Assembly (NCBI RefSeq): GCF_025780075.1
Contig: NZ_JAOXHM010000001.1
Location: 1 to 64,000, forward strand
Reading direction: 5' to 3'
Length of the DNA: 64,000 nt
Origin: Ureaplasma sp. ES3154-GEN
GTDB lineage: Bacteria; Bacillota_I; Bacilli_A; Mycoplasmatales; Mycoplasmoidaceae
The position numbers and the translations under genes were made by a program. Positions 1 through 11,927 of the stretch are shown piece after piece (within the stretch, counting starts at the first letter, position 1; every line of letters starts with the position of its first letter). The notes under the pieces are model-generated. The model saw only the letters and a program-made list of their open reading frames with translations, was not told the DNA's origin and did no database searches.

Positions 1-129
1 CCGGTCGGTCAACATAAACAATTTTTTCAACCTCTTTAAGAACATCAACTGGTTTTTCAACCTCAACAATTTTTTCAACTTCTTTGATAACTTCAACCGG
101 TCGGTCAACATAAACAATTTTTTCAACTT
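1..129 (-). repeat. In-frame 96-bp (32-codon) tandem repeat
   Basis: The 31-bp block at 1-31 recurs exactly at 97-127, a period of 96 bp or 32 codons. Shorter copies of the EVEKIV-coding unit lie between them. The repeat continues off the window edge, so the copy number is unknown. In-frame repeats like this allow length variation of the protein without loss of frame. Confidence 0.7.
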
Positions 130-445
130 CTTTAATAATTGTTTGAGGTTGACTTGTTGTTGATGAACAAGTTTGCACATCAAGTTCAATATTGAAAGTT
201 TGGTGTTCGGCGGTAATGACATTGGTTGCACATGCTTCTGCATCAGCATTATGGTTTTGGTTATGTTGATCAAAAGTGTTAGCGTTTGCGTTTACTAATT
301 GATCTTGGTGTTCGCAAATATCAGCATCATTATCACAAGCACAATATTCAACTTTTAATAAGCGGTTACGGATTGAATTTGTTTCATTGAACAAACGACG
401 TAAATCACTTGTATTTTTTATTGGGTTTTCACTTTTAATTTTCAT
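1..445 (-). CDS. Repeat-containing hypothetical protein, C-terminus outside window
   Basis: I do not recognise this gene. The reading frame opens at the ATG at 445 (MKIKSENPIKNTSDLRRLF) and is still open at base 1, so only about the first 148 residues are visible. Residues 1-35 are basic, about 36-100 are rich in Asp, Asn, Gln and Cys, and from about residue 105 the chain becomes a charged heptad-like repeat built from the unit IKEVEKIVYVDRPVEV and variants. Such VEKIV/VEKPV repeats usually form extended or coiled-coil rods in mycoplasma structural and surface proteins; that role is inferred. No signal peptide or membrane segment is visible in the part seen. The gene is divergent from def, with a 272-bp shared upstream region. 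Confidence 0.6.
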   Translation of the reverse strand, partial: MKIKSENPIKNTSDLRRLFNETNSIRNRLLKVEYCACDNDADICEHQDQLVNANANTFDQHNQNHNADAEACATNVITAEHQTFNIELDVQTCSSTTSQPQTIIKEVEKIVYVDRPVEVIKEVEKIVEVEKPVDVLKEVEKIVYVDRP

Positions 446-674
446 TATATCTAACCTTTTTGTGATATTTTTCTATTACCTTAAATTATATATGAAACTA
501 TATTAAAATAGGGTATTTTTGCAGATAAATATTGGATTATAAAAAGATTTAAAAATTTAATAAAATGCCAAGAATATAAAATCTTGCGAGTATTTTGCAA
601 AAAAATTCTATTTTCAGTGTAATTTTGTTTGTAAATATTTATTTCGCTGATTTTGTAAATTCCTTTTCTTCATA

Positions 675-680
675 TATAAT
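675..680 (+). promoter_or_regulatory. Probable -10 box for def-parE-parC
   Basis: A perfect TATAAT lies 38 bp before the def start and is followed by a good ribosome binding site (AAGGAAG, about 706-712). No convincing -35 box is visible, as is common in mollicutes. Confidence 0.45.
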
Positions 681-717
681 TAATTATATTTATCATAATT
701 GCAATTAAGGAAGTAGT

Positions 718-3251
<2,534 letters not shown>

Positions 3252-3253
3252 AG

Positions 3254-5668
3254 ATGTCCAAAAATATTATTAACCAAAATCTTGCTGTGATTGTTTCTCA
3301 AAGTTATGCAAAATATGCTAAATACATCATTCAGGACCGAGCATTACCTGACCTACGTGACGGTTTAAAACCTGTACAACGGCGGATTTTATATGCGATG
3401 TATGATTTAAAAATTACATCTAATCAAGCTTATAAAAAATCGGCCCGAACTGTTGGGGAAGTAATTGGGAAATATCACCCGCACGGGGATTCATCGATTT
3501 ACGAAGCAATGGTACGAATGAGTCAAGATTGAAAAAACAACTTGTGTTTACTAGATATGCATGGAAATAAGGGTTCAATTGATGGAGATAACGCCGCTGC
3601 GATGCGATACACAGAAACGCGTTTAGCAAAAATTGCAGATTTAATGCTTGAACATTTAGATAAAAATACAGTCCCATTTGTGTACAATTTTGATGATTCA
3701 GAAAAAGAACCAAATATTCTTCCTGCGTTATTTCCTAATCTATTGATTAATGGAGCAACAGGAATTGCGAGTGGCTATACAACAAATATCCCCCCGCATA
3801 ATCCAAGCGAAGTTTTTGATTGTTTGATCTATAAAGTTAAACACCCTAATGCTTCAATAGATAAACTATTAACCCTCCTGCCAGCACCCGATTTTCCAAC
3901 TGGTGGTTTGATTTATCAGCCCGAGGAGTGTGCAGAAATACTAAAAACAGGAATCGGAAAATTTGTTTTACGGGCAAAAATTAATGCCAATACTTCCCAT
4001 GATAAATATAACCAGTTAATTATTAGCGAAATTCCATATGAAACTAATAAAGCAGAAATTGTTAAATCCATTGATCAAATGATTTACGACCAGCAAATTA
4101 ATGGGATCATTGAAGTTCGTGATGAATCTGATGCACATGGAATTAGTATTGTTATTGATATCAAAAAAGATATTAATTATCAAAATATCAAACAGTATTT
4201 ATATAAAAAAACTAACCTACAAATTACATACCACGCAAAAATGGTGGCAATCCATAACCGAGCGCCAGTGGTGTTTAATTTAAATTTATATTGTGATGCG
4301 TTTATTAATCATGCTTTAGATATATTAACTAAGGTTGACCAGTTTAATTTAAACAAAATTAATCTCCGAATGGAAACTGTTCAAGGGTTGATGAAAGCGT
4401 TAGATATTATTGATGAAATCATTAAAATTATTCGGAGTTCATCTGACAAACAGAGTGCACGTGAGAATTTAATTAACCGTTTTGCTTTTACTTATAACCA
4501 GGCAGAAGCAATTGTAATGATGCGTTTGTATAGGTTAACACAAACAGATTTATTTGCTTTGCAAACAGAATGAAACGAATTGCAAACACAACAAGCATTG
4601 TTGATGAATCGTTTAGGTAATGAATATGTAATGCGTGAATATTTAATTAGTTTGTTTACAAGTTATAAAAAAACTTACGGATATTCTCGCAAATCTATTA
4701 TTGTGCCCGAGGAAGCAGATATCAAAATTGATGAAATGCAAATGGTCCAGGAATTAGATTTACATTTATGTATCTCTAAAAACGGATATATTAAAACCGT
4801 TAGCCCAAAATCATTTCAAACTAATAATTATGAAGAAATTGGTTTAAAAGATAATGATAATTTAGTTTTTCATAGCTATTTATCTAACCATAAGCATTTA
4901 CTGATCACAACATCATACGGTCGTTGCTTATATTTACCAATTAACAAAGTTAATCAGTTCAAGTGAAAAGATTTAGGTGAACATTTAAATACTTATTGTT
5001 TATGAAACATAAACGAAACAGTTGTTAGTGTTTTTGTGTACGAGGAAATGAAAGATACCAACCACTTAATAGTTGTGACGAAAAATAACAAAATTAAACA
5101 AATTAGTTGCAGTGAAATTACGGGTTTTGAAAAGAATAAAATCAAGGATTTACGCATTGTTAAACTAATAAACGATGATCAAGTGGTCAGCGTGCATCAG
5201 ACTGCGAATCAGCATCAAGATATTTTATGTATTAGTGCTTTAGCAAGAACTCTTATTTTTAAGGTGAATGAAATCAATATCGCTAATCGCAATGCCATCG
5301 GAACAAAAGTGATGAGCTTGAATGATGGAGATTATATATTAACAACATATCTGATTGATGAAAAAATTAAATACTTATGGTTGTTTAATAATGAATGAAC
5401 TAAAATGGTTAATATTGATGATTTTAAGATTTTTAAACGTGGTTTAAAAGGTGTTGAATTAAATCCAATTAAAAAACCTATCTTTTTAGACCAGGTCGTT
5501 TATTTTAATAAAGAAATGATTTTTAATTGTAAACAAAACGATCAAACCTTGATCTGTTCACAAATTTCATATCAAGCAAAAGAGATTACTAACCGATTTG
5601 TAAAAAATGATATGAATATTATATCTGTTTTATATAACCATTATTTAAGTGTCAAAAATAATGAATAG
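3254..5668 (+). CDS. parC: DNA topoisomerase IV subunit A
   Basis: DNA breakage-reunion subunit of topoisomerase IV, 804 residues. The N-terminal half has [18 protein letters not shown], the quinolone-pocket segment [12 protein letters not shown] and the catalytic Tyr119 in [10 protein letters not shown]. The segment [11 protein letters not shown] is ParC-like rather than GyrA-like (GyrA has GNFGS). The C-terminal third is a weakly conserved beta-propeller-like region, and no GyrA-box is obvious. Five in-frame UGA codons are read as Trp. A terminator hairpin follows about 60 bp after the stop, closing the operon. Confidence 0.95.
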
Positions 5669-5729
5669 TCTAGAGAAATAAAAAGTTTATGGTTATATTT
5701 GATAAATAACAAGTTAACAACTTATTAAA

Positions 5730-5762
5730 AAAGAAACAGATTAACTCTCTGTTTCTTTTTTA
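5730..5762 (+). terminator. Rho-independent terminator after parC
   Basis: Inverted repeat with an 11-bp stem (AAAGAAACAGA / TCTGTTTCTTT), a 7-nt loop and a run of T. It is placed to end the def-parE-parC transcript. Confidence 0.85.
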
Positions 5763-6224
5763 AAAATATTTACCATTAATTTTGACTTAATTCTTAACAA
5801 TACTATATCCTATAAAGACAAAGTATTTAATTACCAATTATGCTACATAACAGACATACAATTACCCGAATATTTTTATTCTGTTTTTTCTAAAATAAAT
5901 CGATATTTATCTGGGGCAAACTTGTGTTTTAGCGCATTTTCTTATTATTAATCGTTTTTACTCAACTATTTCATATTAACGATTACCTTATATGATCGTA
6001 TCGGATGTGTGTCTTACTACTTCAGGTACTTTTTGATTTATTATCCATTTATTTCTATCTTTTTTGTTTTTGAGGTGCCATAAGATAGAAAGTTTGTTGT
6101 ATATTTTTTGTTTTTTTGATTTAAATGTAAATTTTATTTTTCTTGATATTTCTTTTGTATACCACTTATTCATAATATTTCTAAAGATTATAAAATCATT
6201 TTGTCTATAAAATTATTTACATTA
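5763..6224. other. Gene-poor stretch with decayed coding fragments
   Basis: No intact gene was found. On the minus strand an open segment at 5988-6173 would encode 61 Lys-rich residues (start MNKWYTKEISRKI) with no good ribosome binding site. A further short open segment near 5880-5945 ends in KYRFILEKTE and a stop but has no start. These look like fragments of lost genes. No tRNA fold or terminator was recognised here. Confidence 0.4.
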
Positions 6225-6293
6225 TTATTGATGGCTATGAGTCTTCTGTGCCTTTGCCTTAATATTGTTGTTAGCTTTTCTAATTTTTTTCAT
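6225..6293 (-). CDS. Possible 22-residue basic peptide
   Basis: A very short frame (start MKKIRKANNNIKAKAQKTH, 22 residues) is preceded by an unusually strong ribosome binding site, AAGGAGG, about 7 nt before the ATG. Upstream (6300-6336) lies an imperfect inverted repeat, CTCCTT..AATTTTT / AAAAATTAAGGAG, that would sequester this site. It may be a real small gene or the 5' end of a gene whose remainder has decayed. Function unknown. Confidence 0.3.
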   Translation of the reverse strand: MKKIRKANNNIKAKAQKTHSHQ

Positions 6294-6614
6294 TTTTACC
6301 CCTCCTTTTTAATTTTTGAATAAAAATTAAGGAGTACATATTTTACCAAAAGAGAGATTAAATGTTTTTTTGATGTTATTACCTTTAGCTTAATAAAAAA
6401 ATTGTTATTTTTTAAATAACGACAAAATAAGGAATCTAAATATTTGCAAAAATTATAATTAAAATTACAGATTTATCGTGTTTTTTAGAAATAGAATCTT
6501 GTTTTGCTTATTTTATATCATATTTACTTCGTTCATTATTTTTTTCTTTAAAACTCGGTTAATTAAAATACACAAGTGTGTTAGAATAATAACATTGTTA
6601 TTAAAGGAGCAAAT

Positions 6615-8423
6615 ATGACAAACACAAAATACCAGTGAGATTTATCAGATTTATTAAATAATAAGTCCCTAGAAGAGAATTATAACGATTTAGTTGCACT
6701 TAAAAATAAAGTTTTAAAACACTATCCAAATTTTTTACGTTCATTAGCTGATTTTAAACAATGAATCACTTTTGAAGACCAATTAGAAATTGCTACAAAT
6801 CGTTTATATAATTATGTACACAACAGTTTAAATGTTAATGTGGCTGATGATTATTTCAACCAATGAAACCAAAAGCTAAACAGTTTGTTGTTCGAAATTA
6901 ACAATGCCCTTGCGGATTTAAATGAAAAAGTAATTAAAGATGAAATATTAATTCGTTCATATTTAAAAGATGAATCAATTAAAGCATACACACCTCGTTA
7001 TGAAGCGATTTTACGTTTTAAAAACCATACATTAGATAAGAAAACAACAAATTTATTTAATTTAATGGACCGGGCAACTGCGGGATTCGAAGAAATTTAT
7101 TCAACATTTACAAATAATGATATGGTCTTCGCTGATCTTGTGGATACAAATGGCAAAATTTATCCAATCGCAAGTGAAGCGGATTGTTTTAAATATTTAA
7201 AATCAAGTGATGAACAATTACGAAAACAAGCTTATCAATCTCTATATAACGCTTATGTTGCTAATAAAGCGAGTTTAACTAAAATGCTTTATTTTAATTA
7301 CTTAGCATATAATGAACGTGCAAAGGTTCGTAATTACAATGATTACATTCATGAAGCAACATTTCAAGATGAAGTTACACCAGATTTAATTACTTTTATT
7401 TATGAACAAGTTAAAAAATATCGTCCAAGCATAGTTGCATATGAAGAAGCGAGAAATAAATATTTAAAGAAATTATTAAATAAATCAACGATTGAACCAT
7501 GAGATACAAAAATTTCGTTGTATGAAAAAAACATTACTTATAGTGTCGAAGATGCAAAAGCAATCACACTAGAATCTCTACAAGTTTTAGGGGATGAATA
7601 TGTTGGAAATTTAAAACGTGCATTTGATGAGAATTGAGTTTCATGATTACCTGCAAAAGGGAAACGTTCAGGAGCTTATTCAATTGGAGGAATTCGCGGT
7701 ATTGACAAATACTATATTCTAATGAATTTTGAAGAATCAATCGAAAGTGTGCAAACTATTGTTCATGAATTGGGACATTCAATGCATTCTCTATACGCAA
7801 ACAAAAATCAACCAATTTTTAGTGAATACAAAATTTTTTATGCAGAAATTGCATCAGTAATTAACGAGGTTTTATTAAACTACTATTTATTAAAAAAATA
7901 TAAAGATGATAAAAAAATGCGTTTATTAATTCTTGATGAAATGATTTCTGGTTTCTTTGCAACAACAACTCGTCAGATAGTTTTTTCAAACTTTGAATGA
8001 ATTGCAAATCAAAAAATTAATAACAACGAAGCGTTTACAGCGGACATTATTTTAGATACATATGCAGAATTAAACGAAATATATGCTGGTAAAACAAGCT
8101 CACGTGAAAATTTAGATGCATTTGTGTTAGCAAACGTAACACCTCTGAGAATTCCACATTTTTATGCAGGAAACTTTTATGTTTACAAATATGCAATTGG
8201 TCAAATCTGCGCATTAATTGCAGGGGATCGTATTTACAAAGATGAAGCAAATAAAAAATACCTTTACGATTTCTTATCAAGTGGAGGTTCAAGATCTCCG
8301 CTTGACACGATTAAACTTTTGAATATTAATTTAAATGATACTCAAACATGAGTTGACGGAATTAACATTGTTAATGAGTGAATTAATGAATATACAGCGC
8401 TCATTGATGAATTAACCAAATAA
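6615..8423 (+). CDS. pepF: Oligoendopeptidase F (M3 family metallopeptidase)
   Basis: Cytosolic zinc peptidase that cuts short imported peptides, a main amino-acid source in mollicutes. The 602 residues match the usual PepF length of about 600. The zinc motif HELGH is at residues 384-388, followed by the third ligand region EIASVINEVLL. Several UGA codons are read as Trp, including in the N-terminal KYQWDLSDLL. The ATG at 6615 has AAAGGAG just upstream. It stands alone, with its own terminator immediately downstream. Confidence 0.95.
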
Positions 8424-8446
8424 GAATAATTATTAATAATTTATAT

Positions 8447-8481
8447 AAACATAACATCAATTGATGTTATGTTTATTTTTT
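8447..8481 (+). terminator. Terminator after pepF
   Basis: A perfect 28-bp palindrome (AAACATAACATCAA and its complement) is followed by ATTTTTTT, starting 23 bp after the pepF stop. Confidence 0.85.
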
Positions 8482-8499
8482 TGGAAAGTGTTGAAAACT

Positions 8500-8719
8500 A
8501 AAAAGACAAATTAACTCATAGTGCAACTCAAGAAAGTGTAAATTATGAAGATTTAGATAAAATATTAATTATTATTCCAAATGAAAAAGTTTTATTAAAT
8601 AAAACAGATATTAATTTTAATGAGCTTGAATATATTCTTTTTTTGGCAAAGGCGATAGAAAAAGTGAATTGTTTTTTGATGCACAAACAAAAATGATTAA
8701 ACTTTTTAAATGGTCGTAA
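8500..8719 (+). pseudogene. Decayed gene fragment with frameshift
   Basis: An open segment reads SVNYEDLDKILIIIPNEKV then NKTDINFNELEYILF. Shifting frame at a T7 run (8638-8644) joins it to a charged tail GKGDRKSELFFDAQTKM ending FKWS and a stop at 8719. There is no start codon or ribosome binding site. It reads like the 3' end of a lost gene broken by a one-base deletion. The family is not recognised. Confidence 0.4.
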
Positions 8720-8818
8720 CATGATAATACGGTGTTATTTGTATCATTAAAATCCGGGTATAAAAGATTATAAGTTGGGCGGATTCAAAAAACGCTAGCT
8801 ATAATTGTAATTGATAAG

Positions 8819-8893
8819 TGGATAGCTATTCAACGATTACAACAGTTACTAGGACATACTAAAATTCATAGAACACTTAAACGTGTAATAATC
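8819..8893 (+). pseudogene. Remnant of a tyrosine recombinase (integrase) C-terminus
   Basis: The frame from 8819 reads WIAIQRLQQLLGHTKIHRTL. This resembles the C-terminal catalytic segment of XerC/XerD and phage integrases, where LxxLLGHxxIxTT precedes the active-site Tyr. The Tyr is not found in frame and there are stops on both sides, so it is non-functional. It suggests that an integrated element once lay between pepF and ribF. Confidence 0.4.
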
Positions 8894-8956
8894 ATGCAAA
8901 GTAATGTTAAAATTTCTCAGCATAAATACATTAGTTAATTATTGAAGAATGCAATT

Positions 8957-8987
8957 AAAAAAACAGGCGTCAACCTGTTTTATTTTT
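8957..8987 (-). terminator. Terminator of truB-ribF
   Basis: Inverted repeat AAAACAGG / CCTGTTTT with A and T runs on either side, 16 bp beyond the ribF stop. It can act in both directions. Confidence 0.75.
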
Positions 8988-9002
8988 ATTAATTAATAAT
9001 TA

Positions 9003-9866
9003 CTAATACTTTGCATTCTTTGCTATTTGAACATATGATGTAATTGTGTTGATTAATTCGTCTATTGAATTAAATTTTTTGTTAGGTGCGATGTAATCAT
9101 GAAAAATAATTGTTAGATTTTGGTTGTAAATATTTTGATGAAAATCGATAATGTGCGTCTCGATAAACGAATAATCACGACTAACGATTGTTTTAGGAAC
9201 ACCTATATAAGTGATTGCCTTATAAGTTTTATTATTCACAATCGCACTTGTAATATAAACTCCATCTACTAAACGAATTAGATTTGGATCACAATGAATG
9301 TTTGCAGTTGCAAAGCCGAGGTTTGAAGCTACTTGATCTCCGTGCACAACTAATCCGCAACGAGTATATGGATTAACTAGTTTTTGGTTTACATAATCTC
9401 AGTTATTGGTTGCGATTCCAGTTTTAATTAATGATGTGGAAACTGAGTTCAATGGTGCTTCAATAATCAAAGTATTAGGATAACTTTGTTTCAAAAAACT
9501 ACTTGGCTGTTGATCGGAGCCGAAACTAAAATTTTGACCAATAACAATTCGTTCGGGCGCAAGTTTTTTTAAATATAAATCAATAAAATTTTGAGCATCA
9601 ATGTTGTATTCTTTAATATCAAAAACATAAATATCAACTAAGCCAGGTAGTTGCTCTAACATTTCAATGCGTTTTTCAAAGGGGTATAAACTTGCAGTTT
9701 TTCGGGGAATATTTTTAAAGGTTAAAATACTAAACTTTTTGGATTCAGCAAAAAGTTTCATATGTCCGTGGTGTAAGCCATCGAAAAAACCGATAATAAG
9801 ATCAACACCTGAATCCATTACTAGGTTATTTATTTGTTGGGGTTTGAGTTCAATAATCATAGACAT
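9003..9866 (-). CDS. ribF: Bifunctional riboflavin kinase / FAD synthetase
   Basis: Converts riboflavin to FMN and FMN to FAD. The 287 residues contain an N-terminal FMN adenylyltransferase domain with the nucleotidyltransferase motif GFFDGLHHGH and VSTSLIKTGI (the ISSTxIR equivalent). A C-terminal flavokinase domain has VVHGDQVASNLGFATANI, matching the family GxxxGxxLGFPTAN. One UGA near 9399 is read as Trp and joins the two domains. The ATG at 9866 is chosen; a GTG at 9869 and an ATG at 9860 are alternatives. It overlaps the end of truB by 17 bp, so the two are probably translationally coupled. Confidence 0.93.
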
Positions 9867-10506
9867 CACTTATTTCTAATGCTTGATCGATACGAAAATG
9901 ACCACTACGGGTACGCTGTAAATCTTTTAAAACCGCATATGTATGCATTATGTCTGCAAGATCAACAGCAAATGAGCGTACATAAAAACCTTTAGAAACA
10001 ACTAAACGAATTTTTAAAATATTATTAACAAAACTAATGATTTCATACTCTTTTAATTCCACTAGTCGTTTGGGTAAATCTAAGCTAATGTTTTTGCGTG
10101 CAAAATCATATGCTTTTTTTCCATTAATTTTTATTGCACTGTGCATTGGCGGCATTTGGTAATAAGGGGATGATGACAATATTTGAAGAGCGTTTTGAAT
10201 CATCAATAAATCTACTTTTGTATTATCTTCTTTTAGAATTTGACCAACAATATCATAAGTATCAGTATGTATATTAAACAAAATATCTGCAACATATTCT
10301 TTCTCATCTAATGTCAATTGACCAAGAAGTTTTGTTGCATTATTAATTCCAATGACAAGTACGCCTGTTGCGTTGGGATCAAGAGTTCCAGCGTGTCCAA
10401 TTTTTTTGACCTTTAACATATATTTTAGCTTATTTACTACATCAAATGATGTTCAGTCTTTAGGTTTATTTATTATTAAAAGATTTTTTTTATCGATCAA
10501 GTACAT
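9850..10506 (-). CDS. truB: tRNA pseudouridine(55) synthase
   Basis: Makes pseudouridine 55 in the T-loop of tRNAs. The product has 218 residues, short for the family because the C-terminal PUA-like part is missing or reduced. The N-terminus MYLIDKKNLLIINKPKDWTS is the family start; its Trp is a UGA codon, without which the gene would wrongly appear to begin about 30 residues later. The catalytic Asp lies in GHAGTLDPNATGVL, and MPPMHSAIKINGKKAY is the next family block. Its end overlaps ribF. Confidence 0.93.
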
Positions 10507-10525
10507 TACCTTCTTTACCATGCAA

Positions 10526-10548
10526 AAAGATCACCAAAGTGATCTTCT
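10526..10548 (-). promoter_or_regulatory. Hairpin in the truB leader, possible attenuator
   Basis: On the minus strand AAGATCAC-TTTG-GTGATCTT is followed by TTTTG about 20 bp before the truB ATG. The shape is that of a weak intrinsic terminator, but no minus-strand gene ends upstream. It could therefore attenuate truB-ribF transcription or terminate antisense reads; no ligand-binding motif was recognised. Confidence 0.35.
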
Positions 10549-10674
10549 TTATTTGCATATACTTTATTTTATTATAAAATAAAAAGGTAGCTTTTAATAA
10601 CGAAACTGAATTACAGGCATTTATTAAAGTTAATTTGAACATAATATTTATAATCAAGGGAAATAAAAAAATTA

Positions 10675-11730
10675 ATGAAAACAGTTGTTATTATGAATAA
10701 AACTTATGAGCATCAGAAAGAGTTTCGGACTAATATTATGCATGATAGTGGGCCATTTTTTCATAATGATCGATTTCTTAATTTAGCTAGTCAAACCCTT
10801 GATCAACATGTGAAGAAGAAAAGTATTCCGCTATATTATTTTATGAACTGGTGGTTTTATACTACAAACCATAAGTTAGATCCTGATTTATCTCGCAAAA
10901 AAATGTCGATCGTTTGGGTTCTAGTAAATCTTTTTTTTATTTTATGTATTATTGGTTTAATTGCATGTATTCTTGCTGGAATTGCAAAACCAATTTTAAC
11001 CGCATCATTTGTATCTATAAAATTAGCGAAATCTGATTATGTGGGTAAACTAGTTGTAAATGGCGTAACGATTGCTGAAGGATTAACTAAAACTGGGAAT
11101 GTTGCTGGAGGTGCTTTATCTGACCAATTTGAATATATTCCCGAAGTATGACGACTTACTTTTAAGGATGCGAAAGTTATTGCACCGTTATTGTTAACAA
11201 TTTTTTTCTTTTTCTTTTCTTTTTTATATATTTATATGCAACGCAAAATTCGACCTGCAACGAATAAATTGAATGTTGAGGGTTATTTAGTTGCTAAAAT
11301 GAATTTAATCAATCATTTTAAATGAATTTTGAAACGTCAAGTTAAGTTTGTTCCCGGTATTAAAGAACAAAACCATCGACTAGTGTTTAATATGAAACCT
11401 GATTATAATTTAATGCGGGTGATGAACTATATTTATGGTGGATTGCACGAAATGAATATAATGATGGTTATTGATTTTGATGATGATAAAGACAAGGATA
11501 TTTTTGATTTGCAAAAAACAATTAAGCAAGATTTTGATAATTTAACGTTAATTGTTCTAAGTAAAGAGAAAGCAAATGATCTAGTTTCAATTTATCAAAA
11601 TGGTCGTTTATCTTCTTCTATTATTAATGTAGAAAACAACCAAGAAGATGTTGACCAAAATGTACGAGAAGATATTGTTTTTCATAATGACACAAATGAG
11701 GTTCATATTTCTTTTTCATCAGAGGAATAA
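10675..11730 (+). CDS. Hypothetical membrane protein, two transmembrane segments
   Basis: Not recognised; 351 residues. Residues 1-78 are soluble and basic. A long hydrophobic segment follows at about 79-108 (VLVNLFFILCIIGLIACILA), then a loop of about 55 residues, then a second hydrophobic segment at about 168-190 (APLLLTIFFFFFSFLYIYM). The C-terminal 160 residues are soluble and end in an acidic tail. Two UGA codons are read as Trp. The start is uncertain: AAGGGA lies about 20 bp before the first ATG, and a second ATG at 10693 has no better site. Monocistronic, with its own terminator. Confidence 0.7.
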
Positions 11731-11740
11731 AAATATTCAA

Positions 11741-11768
11741 AATGCAACTGTAAACAGTTGCATTTTAT
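11741..11768 (+). terminator. Terminator after the two-TM protein gene
   Basis: Stem AATGCAACTG / CAGTTGCATT with a TAAA loop followed by TTATT, 10 bp after the stop codon. Confidence 0.8.
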
Positions 11769-11889
11769 TGCCTTAAGTTGTTTTTGGGATAATATTGTTA
11801 TTTTTTGCCTCTTTTTTTGATTTATAACATAAACCACCAACAACCTACCCTAATCTTTGTTAAAATATATAAATATGTCATTATTTTAA

Positions 11890-11895
11890 TATAAT
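11890..11895 (+). promoter_or_regulatory. Probable -10 box for ileS-tsaD
   Basis: TATAAT 33 bp before the ileS ATG. No -35 box fits well, and no T-box leader (no conserved T-box sequence or specifier stem) was found upstream. Confidence 0.45.
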
Positions 11896-11927
11896 CAGAC
11901 ACGTACTTAATGATTACAGGAGATTTC

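Noticed and set aside
1-129. CRISPR array
   Set aside because: The 31-bp repeats lie in frame inside a coding region, and the intervening sequence encodes the same protein pattern rather than unrelated spacers.
11769-11927. T-box riboswitch before ileS
   Set aside because: No T-box consensus, specifier loop or antiterminator pair was found; only an AT-rich leader with a -10 box.
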